A stretch of 64,000 bases of DNA from Pseudomonas sp. CROZ-RG-20F-R04-15 (GTDB lineage: Bacteria > Pseudomonadota > Gammaproteobacteria > Pseudomonadales > Pseudomonadaceae): the NCBI RefSeq assembly GCF_022662375.1, contig NZ_JAKNQL010000004.1:290732-354731 (forward strand), in the 5' to 3' direction. The translations under genes and the position numbers were made by a program. The notes under the pieces are model-generated. The model ran no database searches and had not been told where the DNA came from. It worked only from the letters and a program-made list of their open reading frames with translations. This document shows, one piece after another, positions 1-9,645 of the stretch. How positions within the stretch are numbered: the first letter of the stretch is position 1; every line of letters begins with the position of its first letter.

Positions 1-157
1 CTTCCAGACGCGCAATGCCACGCACCTGCGCACCACAGATTTTCGCGACTTTTTCCGGTTTGCGGCTCCACACCGTCAGGCGATGCCCTTGCCCCAACCA
101 GTGCCGGCAGAGCTGACGTCCTATCAAACCAGTACCGCCGGTCAGCAATATGTGCAT
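1..157 (-). CDS. YfcH-like NAD-dependent epimerase, TIGR01777 family (N-terminal part only)
   Basis: Only the first 52 codons lie in the window; the gene runs off the left edge. The ATG at 157 begins a protein starting MHILLTGGTGLIGRQL. This is the TGGTGxIG dinucleotide-binding loop of a Rossmann fold at the very N-terminus, as in the YfcH/TIGR01777 branch of the epimerase-type short-chain dehydrogenases. The substrate of this family is not established. It is transcribed away from the FAD oxidoreductase at 355, so the roughly 200 bp between them is a divergent promoter region that also carries a light-regulator box. In pseudomonads such a gene often sits beside the photolyase cluster (recall). 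The family call is good; the function is open. Confidence 0.75.
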   Translation of the reverse strand, partial: MHILLTGGTGLIGRQLCRHWLGQGHRLTVWSRKPEKVAKICGAQVRGIARLE

Positions 158-279
158 GACATCTTCCTCGCGTGGCGTTTAACCCGGATCACTAGTCTAT
201 TTTTATAAGCAGGGATCTTTTCTATCGGGCAGGCTCTATTGTTTAACCATAGGCCAAGCTGTCAGAACGAGAACGCTAG

Positions 280-1553
<1,274 letters not shown>

Positions 1554-1563
1554 ATACCCTCCC

Positions 1564-1655
1564 CTGTGGGAGCGAGCTTGCTCGCGAACGCGGTGAATCA
1601 GCCAAAGCATCTGTTGAATGTTAATCCGCTTTCGCGAGCAAGCTCGCTCCCACAG
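1564..1655. repeat. REP doublet (REPIN)
   Basis: CTGTGGGAGCGAGCTTGCTC... is followed about 45 bp later by its inverted copy ending GCTCGCTCCCACAG. The two REP units face each other and could fold into one long hairpin. It lies between the Trp-rich gene and the second light-regulated unit and may also act as a transcript end. Confidence 0.9.
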
Positions 1656-1680
1656 TAAACTGCGCTCAATCCGAAAAAGT

Positions 1681-1704
1681 TATACAAATGATTTGACTTG
1701 TACA
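1681..1704 (+). promoter_or_regulatory. LitR/PplR box, exact match, at the promoter of the nine-gene unit
   Basis: TATACA (1681-1686), 12 bp, TGTACA (1699-1704) matches T(G/A)TACA-N12-TGTA(C/T)A exactly. It covers the -35 TTGACT (1693-1698) of a promoter whose -10 is TATGCT (1715-1720), a 16-bp spacer. A bound regulator would occlude the -35, consistent with repression in the dark. Confidence 0.75.
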
Positions 1705-1729
1705 CCCATGAATCTATGCTGAAGAAAGT

Positions 1730-1753
1730 TGTACAGAGATAAACCTCTGTACA
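1730..1753 (+). promoter_or_regulatory. Second LitR/PplR box, in the leader of the nine-gene unit
   Basis: TGTACA (1730-1735), 12 bp, TGTACA (1748-1753). It sits just downstream of the -10 at 1715-1720, around or after the expected transcription start and 20 bp before the ATG at 1774. Two consecutive boxes suggest cooperative or roadblock control. Confidence 0.65.
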
Positions 1754-1773
1754 GGTATAGATTCGAGGTGCCC

Positions 1774-2736
1774 ATGTCCGATCCTTGCGTAGCCAAACCA
1801 AAAATCGCCATCAGCGCCTGTCTGCTCGGTGCCGAGGTGCGCTACAACGGTGGGCACAAGGAATCACGGCTGTGCAGCCGCACCCTCACCGAGCATTTCG
1901 ATTTCGTCCCGGTTTGCCCGGAGGTCGCAATCGGCCTGGGCATTCCCCGCGAGCCGATCCGCCTCGTCGGTGATCCAGAACATCCTGAAGCCATCGGCAC
2001 GGTAAACCCGGCGATCAACGTCACCCGGCCACTGGCCGAATACGGCGAGAAAATGGCCGCCGAACTGGATGACATCTGCGGCTACATCTTCATGCAGCAA
2101 TCGCCGTCCTGTGGTCTGGAACGGGTCAAGGTCTACCACGCCAACGGCGCCCCGGTGAACGGCGGCGGGCGCGGGATCTACGCCCAAGCGTTCTGCGCCC
2201 GTCATCCGGATCTGCCGGTAGAAGAAGCCGGGCGCCTCAACGATCCAGTGCTGCGCGAGAACTTCATCACCCGCGTGTTCGCCTACAGCGAATGGCAACA
2301 AGTCATCGCCCGAGGCTTGAGCCGCCGCACGCTCACCGAATTCCATTCGCGCTACAAATACTTGCTGATGGCGCACAACCCGCTGCAATACAAGGCGCTG
2401 GGCAAACTGCTCGGCAATATGGCCGACACCGATCCCGTCGAACTCGGCCCGCGCTATTTCAGCGAACTGATGGCGGCGCTGAAAAAATGCGCCACCCGTG
2501 GCACGCACTGCAACGTGCTGCTGCACATCAGCGGTTATCTGAAACAAGTGATCAGCGCCGAAGACAAACAGGAAATGGTCCACGTCATCAGCCAATACCG
2601 CCTCGGCATCGTGCCCTTGGTGGTGCCGTTGACGCTGCTCAAGCATCACTTTCGCCTCCATCCGGACCCGTACATCGCGCAACAGGTTTACCTGCAACCG
2701 CACCCGGAAAACCTCAGTCTGCGAAACGCCATCTAA
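1774..2736 (+). CDS. DUF523 and DUF1722 (YbgA-like) protein
   Basis: 320 aa from ATG 1774; the GTG/ATG codons upstream lie inside the regulator box. Residues 1 to about 150 are DUF523: an ISACLLGAEVRYNGG start and a QQSPSCG motif whose cysteines may bind metal. The C-terminal part, from about 190, is DUF1722/YbgA (FHSRYKYLLMAHNPLQYKALG). The biochemical role is unknown, although this fusion is regularly found beside photolyase genes. The TAA shares its last base with the ATG of the MerR regulator. It is the first gene of the putative light-induced operon. Confidence 0.8.
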   Translation: MSDPCVAKPKIAISACLLGAEVRYNGGHKESRLCSRTLTEHFDFVPVCPEVAIGLGIPREPIRLVGDPEHPEAIGTVNPAINVTRPLAEYGEKMAAELDDICGYIFMQQSPSCGLERVKVYHANGAPVNGGGRGIYAQAFCARHPDLPVEEAGRLNDPVLRENFITRVFAYSEWQQVIARGLSRRTLTEFHSRYKYLLMAHNPLQYKALGKLLGNMADTDPVELGPRYFSELMAALKKCATRGTHCNVLLHISGYLKQVISAEDKQEMVHVISQYRLGIVPLVVPLTLLKHHFRLHPDPYIAQQVYLQPHPENLSLRNAI

Positions 2737-3677
2737 TGAACGACAAACTCGATAGCAGTGCCCGGGAAGACCTTGGCGCTGATTTTAAAAAAGCCCTCGA
2801 CGAAGGCTGGCTGCCGATTCGCGAAGTCGCGCGGCAGACCGGCGTCAACGCCATCACCCTGCGGGCATGGGAACGCCGCTACGGGCTAGTGGTCCCGCAA
2901 CGCACGCCGAAGGGGCACCGGCTCTACTCGGCCGAACATGTGCAGCGAATTCTGACCATCCTCACCTGGCTCAACCGTGGCGTGGCAGTCAGTCAGGTCA
3001 AACCACTGCTCGACACGCCACAGGCGTTCAGCGAATCGGTGGAAAACGACTGGCAACGCTTGCGCCATACGTTGCTGACCGCCGTCACGCAACTCAGTGA
3101 ACGCAGCCTCGATGACAGCGTCAATCAGGCCATGGCGCTCTACCCGCCACGCACGTTGTGCGAGCAATTGCTGATGCCGCTGCTGGCTGAACTGGAGCAG
3201 CGCTGGCAGGGCCAATTCGGCGCGCAGATGGAGCGGGTGTTTTTTTACTCGTGGTTACGCAGCAAATTCGGCGCACGCATCTACCATAACAATCGTCAGT
3301 TAAATGCTGCCCCACTGTTGTTGATCAATCATTCCGACCTGCCACTGGAACCTCATCTGTGGCTATGCGCGTGGCTGATCAGCAGTGCCGATTGCCCGGT
3401 GCAAGTGTTGGACTGGCCGCTGCCGGCCGGCGAATTGGCACTGGCCGTGGAACACCTGCAAGCCCGTGGCGTACTGCTGTATTCCAGCAAAGCCATGAAC
3501 CTTGCGCAGTTGCCGAAACTATTGAACGGAGTCAGTTGCCCAAAAATGCTGGTCGGACCAACGGTATGCATCCACCACGCCGAGTTGTCCGTAAGAACTT
3601 CCGAGATTGTTGATTTGTTCCTGGCTGAAGATCCGCTGATGGCGCACCAGGTACTCGTTCAGCGTGGGCTGATCTAA
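2736..3677 (+). CDS. MerR-family light-response regulator, class II LitR / PplR1-like
   Basis: 313 aa. The start at 2736 overlaps the previous stop by one base; a longer open frame upstream is a shadow of that gene. Residues about 27-75 form the MerR winged helix (LPIREVARQTGVNAITLRAWERRYGL, then TPKGHRLYS). The C-terminal 200 residues resemble the helical and B12-binding region of CarH/LitR. The cobalamin signature is degenerate: W is followed eight residues later by ER instead of W-x9-EH, and no DxHxxG is seen. That fits class II LitR proteins, which in P. putida work with short LOV photoreceptors. It lies in the operon it presumably controls, with boxes at 1681 and 1730. No LOV gene is in the window. 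Confidence 0.85.
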   Translation: MNDKLDSSAREDLGADFKKALDEGWLPIREVARQTGVNAITLRAWERRYGLVVPQRTPKGHRLYSAEHVQRILTILTWLNRGVAVSQVKPLLDTPQAFSESVENDWQRLRHTLLTAVTQLSERSLDDSVNQAMALYPPRTLCEQLLMPLLAELEQRWQGQFGAQMERVFFYSWLRSKFGARIYHNNRQLNAAPLLLINHSDLPLEPHLWLCAWLISSADCPVQVLDWPLPAGELALAVEHLQARGVLLYSSKAMNLAQLPKLLNGVSCPKMLVGPTVCIHHAELSVRTSEIVDLFLAEDPLMAHQVLVQRGLI

Positions 3678-5143
3678 TGGACGCAGTGAGTTCCGACATG
3701 CAATTGATCTGGCTGCGCAGCGACTTGCGCCTACATGACAACACCGCCCTCGCGGCCGCCGCAGCGCGCGGCCCGACGGTCGCGGTGTACCTGTTGAGCC
3801 CGCAGCAATGGCTTGAGCATGACGATGCAGCTTGCAAGGTCGATTTCTGGCTGCGCAACCTGCGTGAGCTGAGCGCAAGCCTTGGCAAACTCAACATCCC
3901 GTTGCTGATTCGCACTGCAACCCATTGGGATAAGGCCCCTGCGGAACTGCTCAAGCTCTGCCGGCAACTGAAGATAGCGGCGGTTCACGTCAATGAAGAA
4001 TATGGCGTCCATGAAAATCGTCGCGATGCAGCGGTCGCCGCGGCGCTGAAGGCCGAGGACATCGATTTCCACAGCTATCTTGATCAACTGCTGTTCAAAC
4101 CAGGCACGGTGCTGACCAAGACCGACAGTTACTTCAAGGTATTCAGCCAGTTCAGAAAGGTCTGCTACGAACGCCTGCACCGCTCGATGCCTGCCCTGGT
4201 TAAAGCCCCCGGCAAACAGGAGAAACTTGAGGTCGACAGCGACCCGATTCCCGAGTCCATTAAAGGCTTCGCCACACCGAGCCAATCCCTGCGCGATCTG
4301 TGGCCCGCCGGCGAACAGGAAGCCCGGCGCCGTCTCGACACCTTCACCGACGCGCAGATCGTTTACTACCAGAGCGAACGCGACTTCCCGGCCAAACCCG
4401 GCACCAGCCAGCTCTCGGCGTATCTCGCTGCTGGCGTGATCTCGCCGCGCCAATGCCTGCACGCCGCCCTGCAAAGCAATCAAGGCGAGTTCGAAAGCGG
4501 CAAGGTCGGTGCGGTCACCTGGATCAACGAGCTGCTGTGGCGCGAGTTCTACAAGCACATTCTGGTCGGCTACCCACGGGTCTCAAGGCATCGCGCTTTC
4601 CGCCCGGAAACCGAAGCACTGGCCTGGCGTGATGCGCCGGACGATCTCGCCGCGTGGCAAGAGGCGCGCACCGGTCTGCCGATCATCGATGCCGCCATGC
4701 GCCAATTGCTGGAAACCGGCTGGATGCACAATCGCCTGCGCATGGTCGTGGCGATGTTTCTGACAAAAAACCTGCTGATCGACTGGCGCGAAGGCGAACG
4801 CTTTTTCATGCGTCATCTGATCGACGGGGATCTGGCAGCGAACAACGGTGGCTGGCAGTGGAGCTCTTCGACCGGGACCGACTCGGCGCCTTATTTCCGC
4901 ATCTTCAATCCGCTGAGCCAGTCGGAAAAATTCGACAGCGAAGGCCTGTTCATCAGGCACTGGTTGCCGGAACTCGCCGACCTCAACAAAAAAGAATTGC
5001 ACAACCCGGCCAACCTCGGTGGTTTGTTCGGTGCGGTGGATTACCCGTCGCCGATCGTCAACCTCAGCGACTCACGGCAACGGGCACTGGCAGCCTTCAA
5101 GAACCTGCCTGCGCGTACGTCTACAGGAGGCGACGATGAGTGA
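3677..5143 (+). CDS. phrB: Deoxyribodipyrimidine photo-lyase (class I CPD photolyase)
   Basis: 488 aa, about the usual length for class I photolyases. The enzyme splits UV-induced cyclobutane pyrimidine dimers using FADH- and blue light. The N-terminal antenna-binding domain starts LIWLRSDLRLHDNTAL. The FAD-binding domain contains WINELLWREFYKHIL, MHNRLRM and the signature NNGGWQWSSSTGTDSAPYFR near residues 390-410. The C-terminal SQSEKFDSEGLFIRHWLPEL also fits. ATG 3677 overlaps the regulator stop by one base; an internal ATG at 3698 is an alternative start. It shares 8 bp with the next gene. In P. putida phrB is light-induced through PplR. Confidence 0.97.
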   Translation: MDAVSSDMQLIWLRSDLRLHDNTALAAAAARGPTVAVYLLSPQQWLEHDDAACKVDFWLRNLRELSASLGKLNIPLLIRTATHWDKAPAELLKLCRQLKIAAVHVNEEYGVHENRRDAAVAAALKAEDIDFHSYLDQLLFKPGTVLTKTDSYFKVFSQFRKVCYERLHRSMPALVKAPGKQEKLEVDSDPIPESIKGFATPSQSLRDLWPAGEQEARRRLDTFTDAQIVYYQSERDFPAKPGTSQLSAYLAAGVISPRQCLHAALQSNQGEFESGKVGAVTWINELLWREFYKHILVGYPRVSRHRAFRPETEALAWRDAPDDLAAWQEARTGLPIIDAAMRQLLETGWMHNRLRMVVAMFLTKNLLIDWREGERFFMRHLIDGDLAANNGGWQWSSSTGTDSAPYFRIFNPLSQSEKFDSEGLFIRHWLPELADLNKKELHNPANLGGLFGAVDYPSPIVNLSDSRQRALAAFKNLPARTSTGGDDE

Positions 5144-5558
5144 ATTCCTGCGCCGCTTCGCCCGGCAGTTTTCAGCGTTGAACAAAGACAACCTGCAAAG
5201 CCTGGGCGAGCTGTACAGCGATGACATTCACTTCACCGACCCGCTGCACGAGGTTCAGGGGCTGGCGCAGCTACGCGACTATTTCGGCGAGTTGTACGCC
5301 AACGTCAGTGAACTGCGCTTCGACTTTCATGGTTTCGACCAGATCGGCGACTGCGAAGGCTATTTGCGCTGGGTCATGAGTTATCGCCATCCGCGCCTGG
5401 CGGGCGGCCGTGTGATTCGCGTCAGCGGTTGCTCGCACTTGCTGTGGCACGACAAGGTTTATCGCCACCGGGATTATTTCGATGCCGGGGCGCTGCTGTA
5501 TGAACATTTGCCAGTATTGGGCCGGGTCATCGCCTGGCTGAAAAGGAGAATGGGATGA
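5136..5558 (+). CDS. NTF2-like (SnoaL-fold) protein
   Basis: 140 aa. ATG 5136 is preceded by a strong AGGAGG (5126-5131) and lies inside the end of phrB. The sequence has the small cone-fold pattern of nuclear-transport-factor-2-like proteins: an N-terminal helix (FARQFSALNKDNLQSLGELYSDDIHFTDPLHEVQG), then LRDYFGELYANV and paired beta strands. Such proteins can be ketosteroid-isomerase- or cyclase-like enzymes or non-catalytic binding proteins. No catalytic residues can be assigned. It overlaps the next gene by 4 bp. Its place between photolyase and lipid-modifying enzymes suggests a role in the same light-induced pathway. Confidence 0.75.
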   Translation: MSEFLRRFARQFSALNKDNLQSLGELYSDDIHFTDPLHEVQGLAQLRDYFGELYANVSELRFDFHGFDQIGDCEGYLRWVMSYRHPRLAGGRVIRVSGCSHLLWHDKVYRHRDYFDAGALLYEHLPVLGRVIAWLKRRMG

Positions 5559-6337
5559 GTCGTACACCTCCACGGCGTTATTGGCTGACCGGTGCCAGCA
5601 GTGGCATCGGCGCAGCTCTGGCTGAGGAAATTCTGAAAACCGGCGCACACCTGGCGGTGAGTTCCCGTCAGGTTGCGCCGCTCAAAGTCTTGTCGCAACG
5701 CTATCCGGGACAAGTACTGGTGGTGCCGGGGGATCTGACCAACAGCCAGACGGTGCGCGAAATCGGCGAGCAGATCATGCAGGACTGGGGTTCGCTGGAC
5801 TCGGTGATTCTCAACGCCGGCACCTGCGAATACGTGGATGCCAAACAGTTCGATTCCTCGATCATCGAGCATGTGGTGCGCACCAATCTGCTCGCCAGCA
5901 GTTATTGCATCGAGGCCGCCCTGCCGCTGTTGCGTAAGGGCACCGCGCCGCATTTGATCGGCGTGGCCAGCTCGGTGACCTATCTGCCGCTGCCACGGGC
6001 CGAAGCCTATGGCGCCTCGAAGGCCGGTTTGCGCTACCTGTTCGAATCGCTGCGCATTGACCTGGCTGACGAAGGCATTGAAGTCACCGTGGTCAGCCCC
6101 GGTTTTGTCGAAACACCGCTGACTGCCAAAAACGATTTCCCCATGCCTTTGAGCTGGCCTGTGGATAAGGCCGCACGGCACATTTTCGCCAAGCTCAAGG
6201 ATCGGCCATTGGAAATCGCCTTTCCGGCGCTGTTCATGGCCGCGCTATGGCCGCTGTCGAAACTGCCGGCGCGGGTACAACTGGCAATCGGCAAGCGCAT
6301 GGTGCGCAAGTCACCTCCGCTGACGGATCCGACATGA
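5555..6337 (+). CDS. Short-chain dehydrogenase/reductase
   Basis: 260 aa. Classical SDR: the cofactor loop TGASSGIGAALAEE is near residues 12-25, LNAGTCEY is the NAG motif, and the active site is S...YGASKAGL (YxxxK). The C-terminal tail PLSKLPARVQLAIGKRMVRK is hydrophobic and basic and may sit at the membrane. It should reduce or oxidise a hydroxyl/ketone with NAD(P)H; the substrate is unknown. It is coupled by ATGA overlaps to genes on both sides. In context it could act on a modified fatty acyl chain, together with the oxidase and methyltransferase downstream (inference). Confidence 0.85.
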   Translation: MSRTPPRRYWLTGASSGIGAALAEEILKTGAHLAVSSRQVAPLKVLSQRYPGQVLVVPGDLTNSQTVREIGEQIMQDWGSLDSVILNAGTCEYVDAKQFDSSIIEHVVRTNLLASSYCIEAALPLLRKGTAPHLIGVASSVTYLPLPRAEAYGASKAGLRYLFESLRIDLADEGIEVTVVSPGFVETPLTAKNDFPMPLSWPVDKAARHIFAKLKDRPLEIAFPALFMAALWPLSKLPARVQLAIGKRMVRKSPPLTDPT

Positions 6338-7581
6338 AAATAGCCATCGTCGGCAGCGGGATCGCCGGGCTTACCTGCGCCTACCTGCTCAATCGCCGCC
6401 ATGAAGTGACGGTGTTCGAGGCGGGCGACTGGGTCGGTGGCCACACGCACACGGTGCCGGTGACCGTCGATGGCCGCCAATATGCGGTGGACACCGGCTT
6501 CATCGTGTTCAACGACTGGACCTACCCGAACTTCATCCGCTTGCTCGGCCAGCTCGGCGTGGCGTTCAAGCCGACGGAAATGAGTTTCTCGGTGACCGAC
6601 CCGGACACCGGTCTGGAATACAACGGCAACAACCTCAACAGCCTCTTCGCCCAGCGCAGCAATCTGTTTTCGCCGGGATTCTGGGGCATGTTGCGCGACA
6701 TTCTGCGCTTCAACAAAGAAGCCCAGCGCGACCTCATCGAACTGCGCATCGCCGCTGACACCACCCTCGACGACTACCTCAAGGCTGGTGGTTACGGCGA
6801 ACGCTTTATCCTGCATTACATCGTGCCGATGGGCTCGGCGATCTGGTCGATGCCGATGGCGGAAATGCTCAATTTCCCGCTGCAGTTTTTTGTGCGGTTC
6901 TTCAAGAACCACGGGCTGTTGTCGGTCAGCGATCGGCCGCAATGGCAAGTTATCGAAGGTGGTTCCAGCGCCTATATCACGCCGCTGACAGCTGGGTTCA
7001 AGGACAGGATTCGTCTCAATTGCCCGGTGACACGGGTTGATCGCGATGTGCATGGCGTGGTTATCCACAGCCCGGCGGGGCTCGAACACTTCGATCAGGT
7101 AGTGTTCGCCTGCCACAGCGATCAAGCGTTGCAACTGCTGGCGGTGCCGAGCGATGCCGAACGCGCGATCCTCGGCGCCCTGCCCTACGCCGACAATGAA
7201 GTGGTGTTGCACACCGACACGCGTTTGCTGCCGACACGCAAACTGGCTTGGGCGAGCTGGAATTATCGGCTCAGCGGCACCGGCCATACCCACGCCGCCG
7301 TCACCTACGACATGAATATTCTGCAGGGCATTCAGAGCGACACCACGTTCTGCGTCAGCCTCAATCAGAGTGCCGGCATCAGCCCCGACAAAGTGCTCGC
7401 CCGCTACACCTACGCCCACCCACAGTTCAGCCTCGCGGCAGCGGCCGCACAGCAACGCTGGGGCGAACTGGATGGCGCGCAACACACGCATTATTGCGGC
7501 GCCTACTGGGCCAATGGTTTTCATGAGGATGGTGTGGTCAGCGCATTGCGCGTGGCCGCCGCGTTCGGGGAAACCTTATGA
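6334..7581 (+). CDS. FAD-dependent amine-oxidase-type oxidoreductase
   Basis: 415 aa from ATG 6334 (4-bp overlap with the SDR). The FAD loop MKIAIVGSGIAGLTCAYLL is at the N-terminus. It is followed by VGGHTHTVPV and a DTGFIVFNDWTYPNFIRLL motif typical of the NAD/FAD-binding proteins that travel with DUF1365 and CFA-like methyltransferases. The C-terminus has HYCGAYWANGFHEDGVVSALR, closing the FAD site. In the related furan-fatty-acid pathway of alphaproteobacteria, flavoproteins desaturate or oxygenate a methylated acyl chain. A similar step here is plausible but unproven. The stop overlaps the DUF1365 start by 4 bp. Confidence 0.85.
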   Translation: MKIAIVGSGIAGLTCAYLLNRRHEVTVFEAGDWVGGHTHTVPVTVDGRQYAVDTGFIVFNDWTYPNFIRLLGQLGVAFKPTEMSFSVTDPDTGLEYNGNNLNSLFAQRSNLFSPGFWGMLRDILRFNKEAQRDLIELRIAADTTLDDYLKAGGYGERFILHYIVPMGSAIWSMPMAEMLNFPLQFFVRFFKNHGLLSVSDRPQWQVIEGGSSAYITPLTAGFKDRIRLNCPVTRVDRDVHGVVIHSPAGLEHFDQVVFACHSDQALQLLAVPSDAERAILGALPYADNEVVLHTDTRLLPTRKLAWASWNYRLSGTGHTHAAVTYDMNILQGIQSDTTFCVSLNQSAGISPDKVLARYTYAHPQFSLAAAAAQQRWGELDGAQHTHYCGAYWANGFHEDGVVSALRVAAAFGETL

Positions 7582-8393
7582 ACAGCGCCCTTTACAGTGG
7601 CTGGATCGGCCATCGGCGCTTCTCGCCGCGCCGCCATGAATTCCGCTACCGGATCGGTTTGCTCTACCTCGACCTCAGCGAGCAGGACGCCGTGCTTGCA
7701 CTGTCGCCGCTGGCCGGGCGCAGTCGCTTTGCGCCTTTTTCGTTTCGCGAGACCGACTATCTCAAGACTTTTACCAGCCGTGGCGTGCGCCTGATCGATG
7801 CTGTGCGCCAGCAGGTTGGCCTCGCCATCGGCCACGAACCGCAAGGCTCGATCTGCTTGCTGACCCAAGCGCGCAGCTGGGGGTTGTCATTCAATCCGGT
7901 GAGTTTCTTTTACTGCCATGAGGCGGATGGGCAACTCGCCGCAATCGTCTGCGAAGTCACCAACACGCCGTGGCGCGAGCGTTATCACTATGTGCTGCCG
8001 GCACGCACGCCTGTCGACCTGCAGGATTTTCATCAGCACTTCGCCGTGGCCAAAGCCTTTCACGTTTCACCGTTTTTGCCGCGCGATCTTGAATACCGCA
8101 TGAGCTTCAGCCCCGCTGCGCAAACCCTCGGCGTGCACATGGCCGACTGGCAGGGCGAGCACAAATTGTTCGACGCGACGCTCAATCTCCGACGCGAAAA
8201 CCTTGATCGCCGCAGCGTGCATCGTTACCTGCGGCGCTTTCCGTGGATGACCGCGAAAACCGCCCTGGCGATTTATTGGCAGGCGCTGCGGCTGCTACTC
8301 AAGCGCGCACCGATTTTTGCTCATCAGGCTGCCGACGGCAGCTTTCAAACCGCCACTGTGCCTCCCAAGGAGCACCGCCATGAAATCCTCTAG
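7578..8393 (+). CDS. DUF1365 protein
   Basis: 271 aa with the full DUF1365 pattern: SGWIGHRRFSPRRHEFRYRI at the start, LSFNPVSFFYCHEADG in the middle, and VAKAFHVSPFLPRDLEYRMSF. The biochemical function is unknown. The family almost always sits between an amine-oxidase-like flavoprotein and a CFA-synthase-like methyltransferase, as here, which points to a role in modifying membrane fatty acids. It overlaps the preceding gene by 4 bp and the next by 14 bp, so the three are probably made in fixed ratio. Confidence 0.85.
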   Translation: MNSALYSGWIGHRRFSPRRHEFRYRIGLLYLDLSEQDAVLALSPLAGRSRFAPFSFRETDYLKTFTSRGVRLIDAVRQQVGLAIGHEPQGSICLLTQARSWGLSFNPVSFFYCHEADGQLAAIVCEVTNTPWRERYHYVLPARTPVDLQDFHQHFAVAKAFHVSPFLPRDLEYRMSFSPAAQTLGVHMADWQGEHKLFDATLNLRRENLDRRSVHRYLRRFPWMTAKTALAIYWQALRLLLKRAPIFAHQAADGSFQTATVPPKEHRHEIL

Positions 8394-9645
8394 CCTGTCG
8401 GTCAGTCGGCTCAGCACCAACGGTTTGACCGGGTCGTTGCTGCGTCGCGGCGTATTGCGTCAATTGTCTCAGCTCAAACAAGGGCAATTGATGGTGGTCG
8501 AGGATGGCGAACAGCTGATGTTCGGCACACCGGGCAGTGCCTTGCTCGGGGAAATCCATGTGACGGATCCGGCCGTCTGGGGCATGGTCGCCGGCAATGG
8601 TTCGATTGGTGCCGGTGAGGCCTTTATCCACGGCTATTGGAGTTCGCCGGATCTGACAGCGGTGGTGCGCGTGTTCGTCAGCAACCTCGACGTGCTCGAT
8701 GCCATGGAGCGTGGTCTGGCCCGTCTCAGCCGGCCGTTGGTGCAAGGCCTGCACTGGCTCAATCGCAATACGCGCAAGGGCTCGCAGAAAAACATCGCCG
8801 CCCACTACGATCTGGGCAACGACCTGTTCGAACAGTTTCTCGACCCGACCATGATGTATTCGGCGGCGCAATTTCTCACCCCTGAGGACAGCCTCGAACA
8901 GGCGCAGTTGAACAAGCTGGAGCGGATCTGCCAGAAGCTTGCGCTCAAACCCGGCGACCATTTGCTGGAGATCGGCACGGGTTGGGGCAGCATGGCGTTG
9001 TATGCCGCACAGAATTACGGCTGCCGCGTGACCACCACGACCCTGTCACACGAGCAGTACGCATTTACCGCAAAGCGCATTGAGCAACTGGGCTTGCAGG
9101 ATCAGGTCACGCTGCTGCTCAAGGACTACCGCGACCTTACCGGCGAGTACGACAAACTGGTGTCGATCGAGATGATCGAAGCAGTCGGTCACCGTTTCCT
9201 GCCGACCTACTTCAAACAGTGCGCGCACTTGCTCAAGAGCAATGGCCTGATGCTGATCCAGGCGATCACCATCCGCGAGCAGCGCTACGAGCAGGCCAAA
9301 CGCGGCGTCGATTTCATCCAGCGCTACATCTTCCCCGGCGGCGCCCTGCCCTGCGTGCAGAAAATGCTCGAAGTGGTCAGCCGCGATACCGATATGAACC
9401 TGCTGCACATGGAGGATTTCGGCCTGCATTACGCGCGAACCCTGCGCTTGTGGCACGAGAACTTCCGCCGTGCCCATGGTCGTTTGAGCGAGTTGGGTTA
9501 TGACGATTACTTCCTGCGCCTGTGGGAGTTTTACCTGTGCTACTGCGAGGGCGGCTTCCTCGAACGCACTATCGGTACCGCGCAATTGTTGCTCGCCAAA
9601 CCGGCCGCAATGACCGCGCCGTTGCTCGGGCGTTTCGATGCTTGA
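8380..9645 (+). CDS. Cyclopropane-fatty-acid-synthase-like SAM methyltransferase
   Basis: 421 aa. ATG 8380 follows AAGGAGC at 8367-8373, inside the end of DUF1365. Residues about 130-400 form the CFA/mycolic-acid methyltransferase domain: KNIAAHYDLGNDLFEQFLDPTMMYSAA, SAM motif I LLEIGTGWGSMALYAA (around residue 195) and MIEAVGHRFLPTYF. It would methylate or cyclopropanate double bonds of phospholipid acyl chains. In P. putida a homologous light-induced gene has been called ufaM, for furan fatty acids. From sequence alone cyclopropanation and branching methylation cannot be told apart. A separate housekeeping cfa probably exists elsewhere. Confidence 0.88.
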   Translation: MKSSSLSVSRLSTNGLTGSLLRRGVLRQLSQLKQGQLMVVEDGEQLMFGTPGSALLGEIHVTDPAVWGMVAGNGSIGAGEAFIHGYWSSPDLTAVVRVFVSNLDVLDAMERGLARLSRPLVQGLHWLNRNTRKGSQKNIAAHYDLGNDLFEQFLDPTMMYSAAQFLTPEDSLEQAQLNKLERICQKLALKPGDHLLEIGTGWGSMALYAAQNYGCRVTTTTLSHEQYAFTAKRIEQLGLQDQVTLLLKDYRDLTGEYDKLVSIEMIEAVGHRFLPTYFKQCAHLLKSNGLMLIQAITIREQRYEQAKRGVDFIQRYIFPGGALPCVQKMLEVVSRDTDMNLLHMEDFGLHYARTLRLWHENFRRAHGRLSELGYDDYFLRLWEFYLCYCEGGFLERTIGTAQLLLAKPAAMTAPLLGRFDA

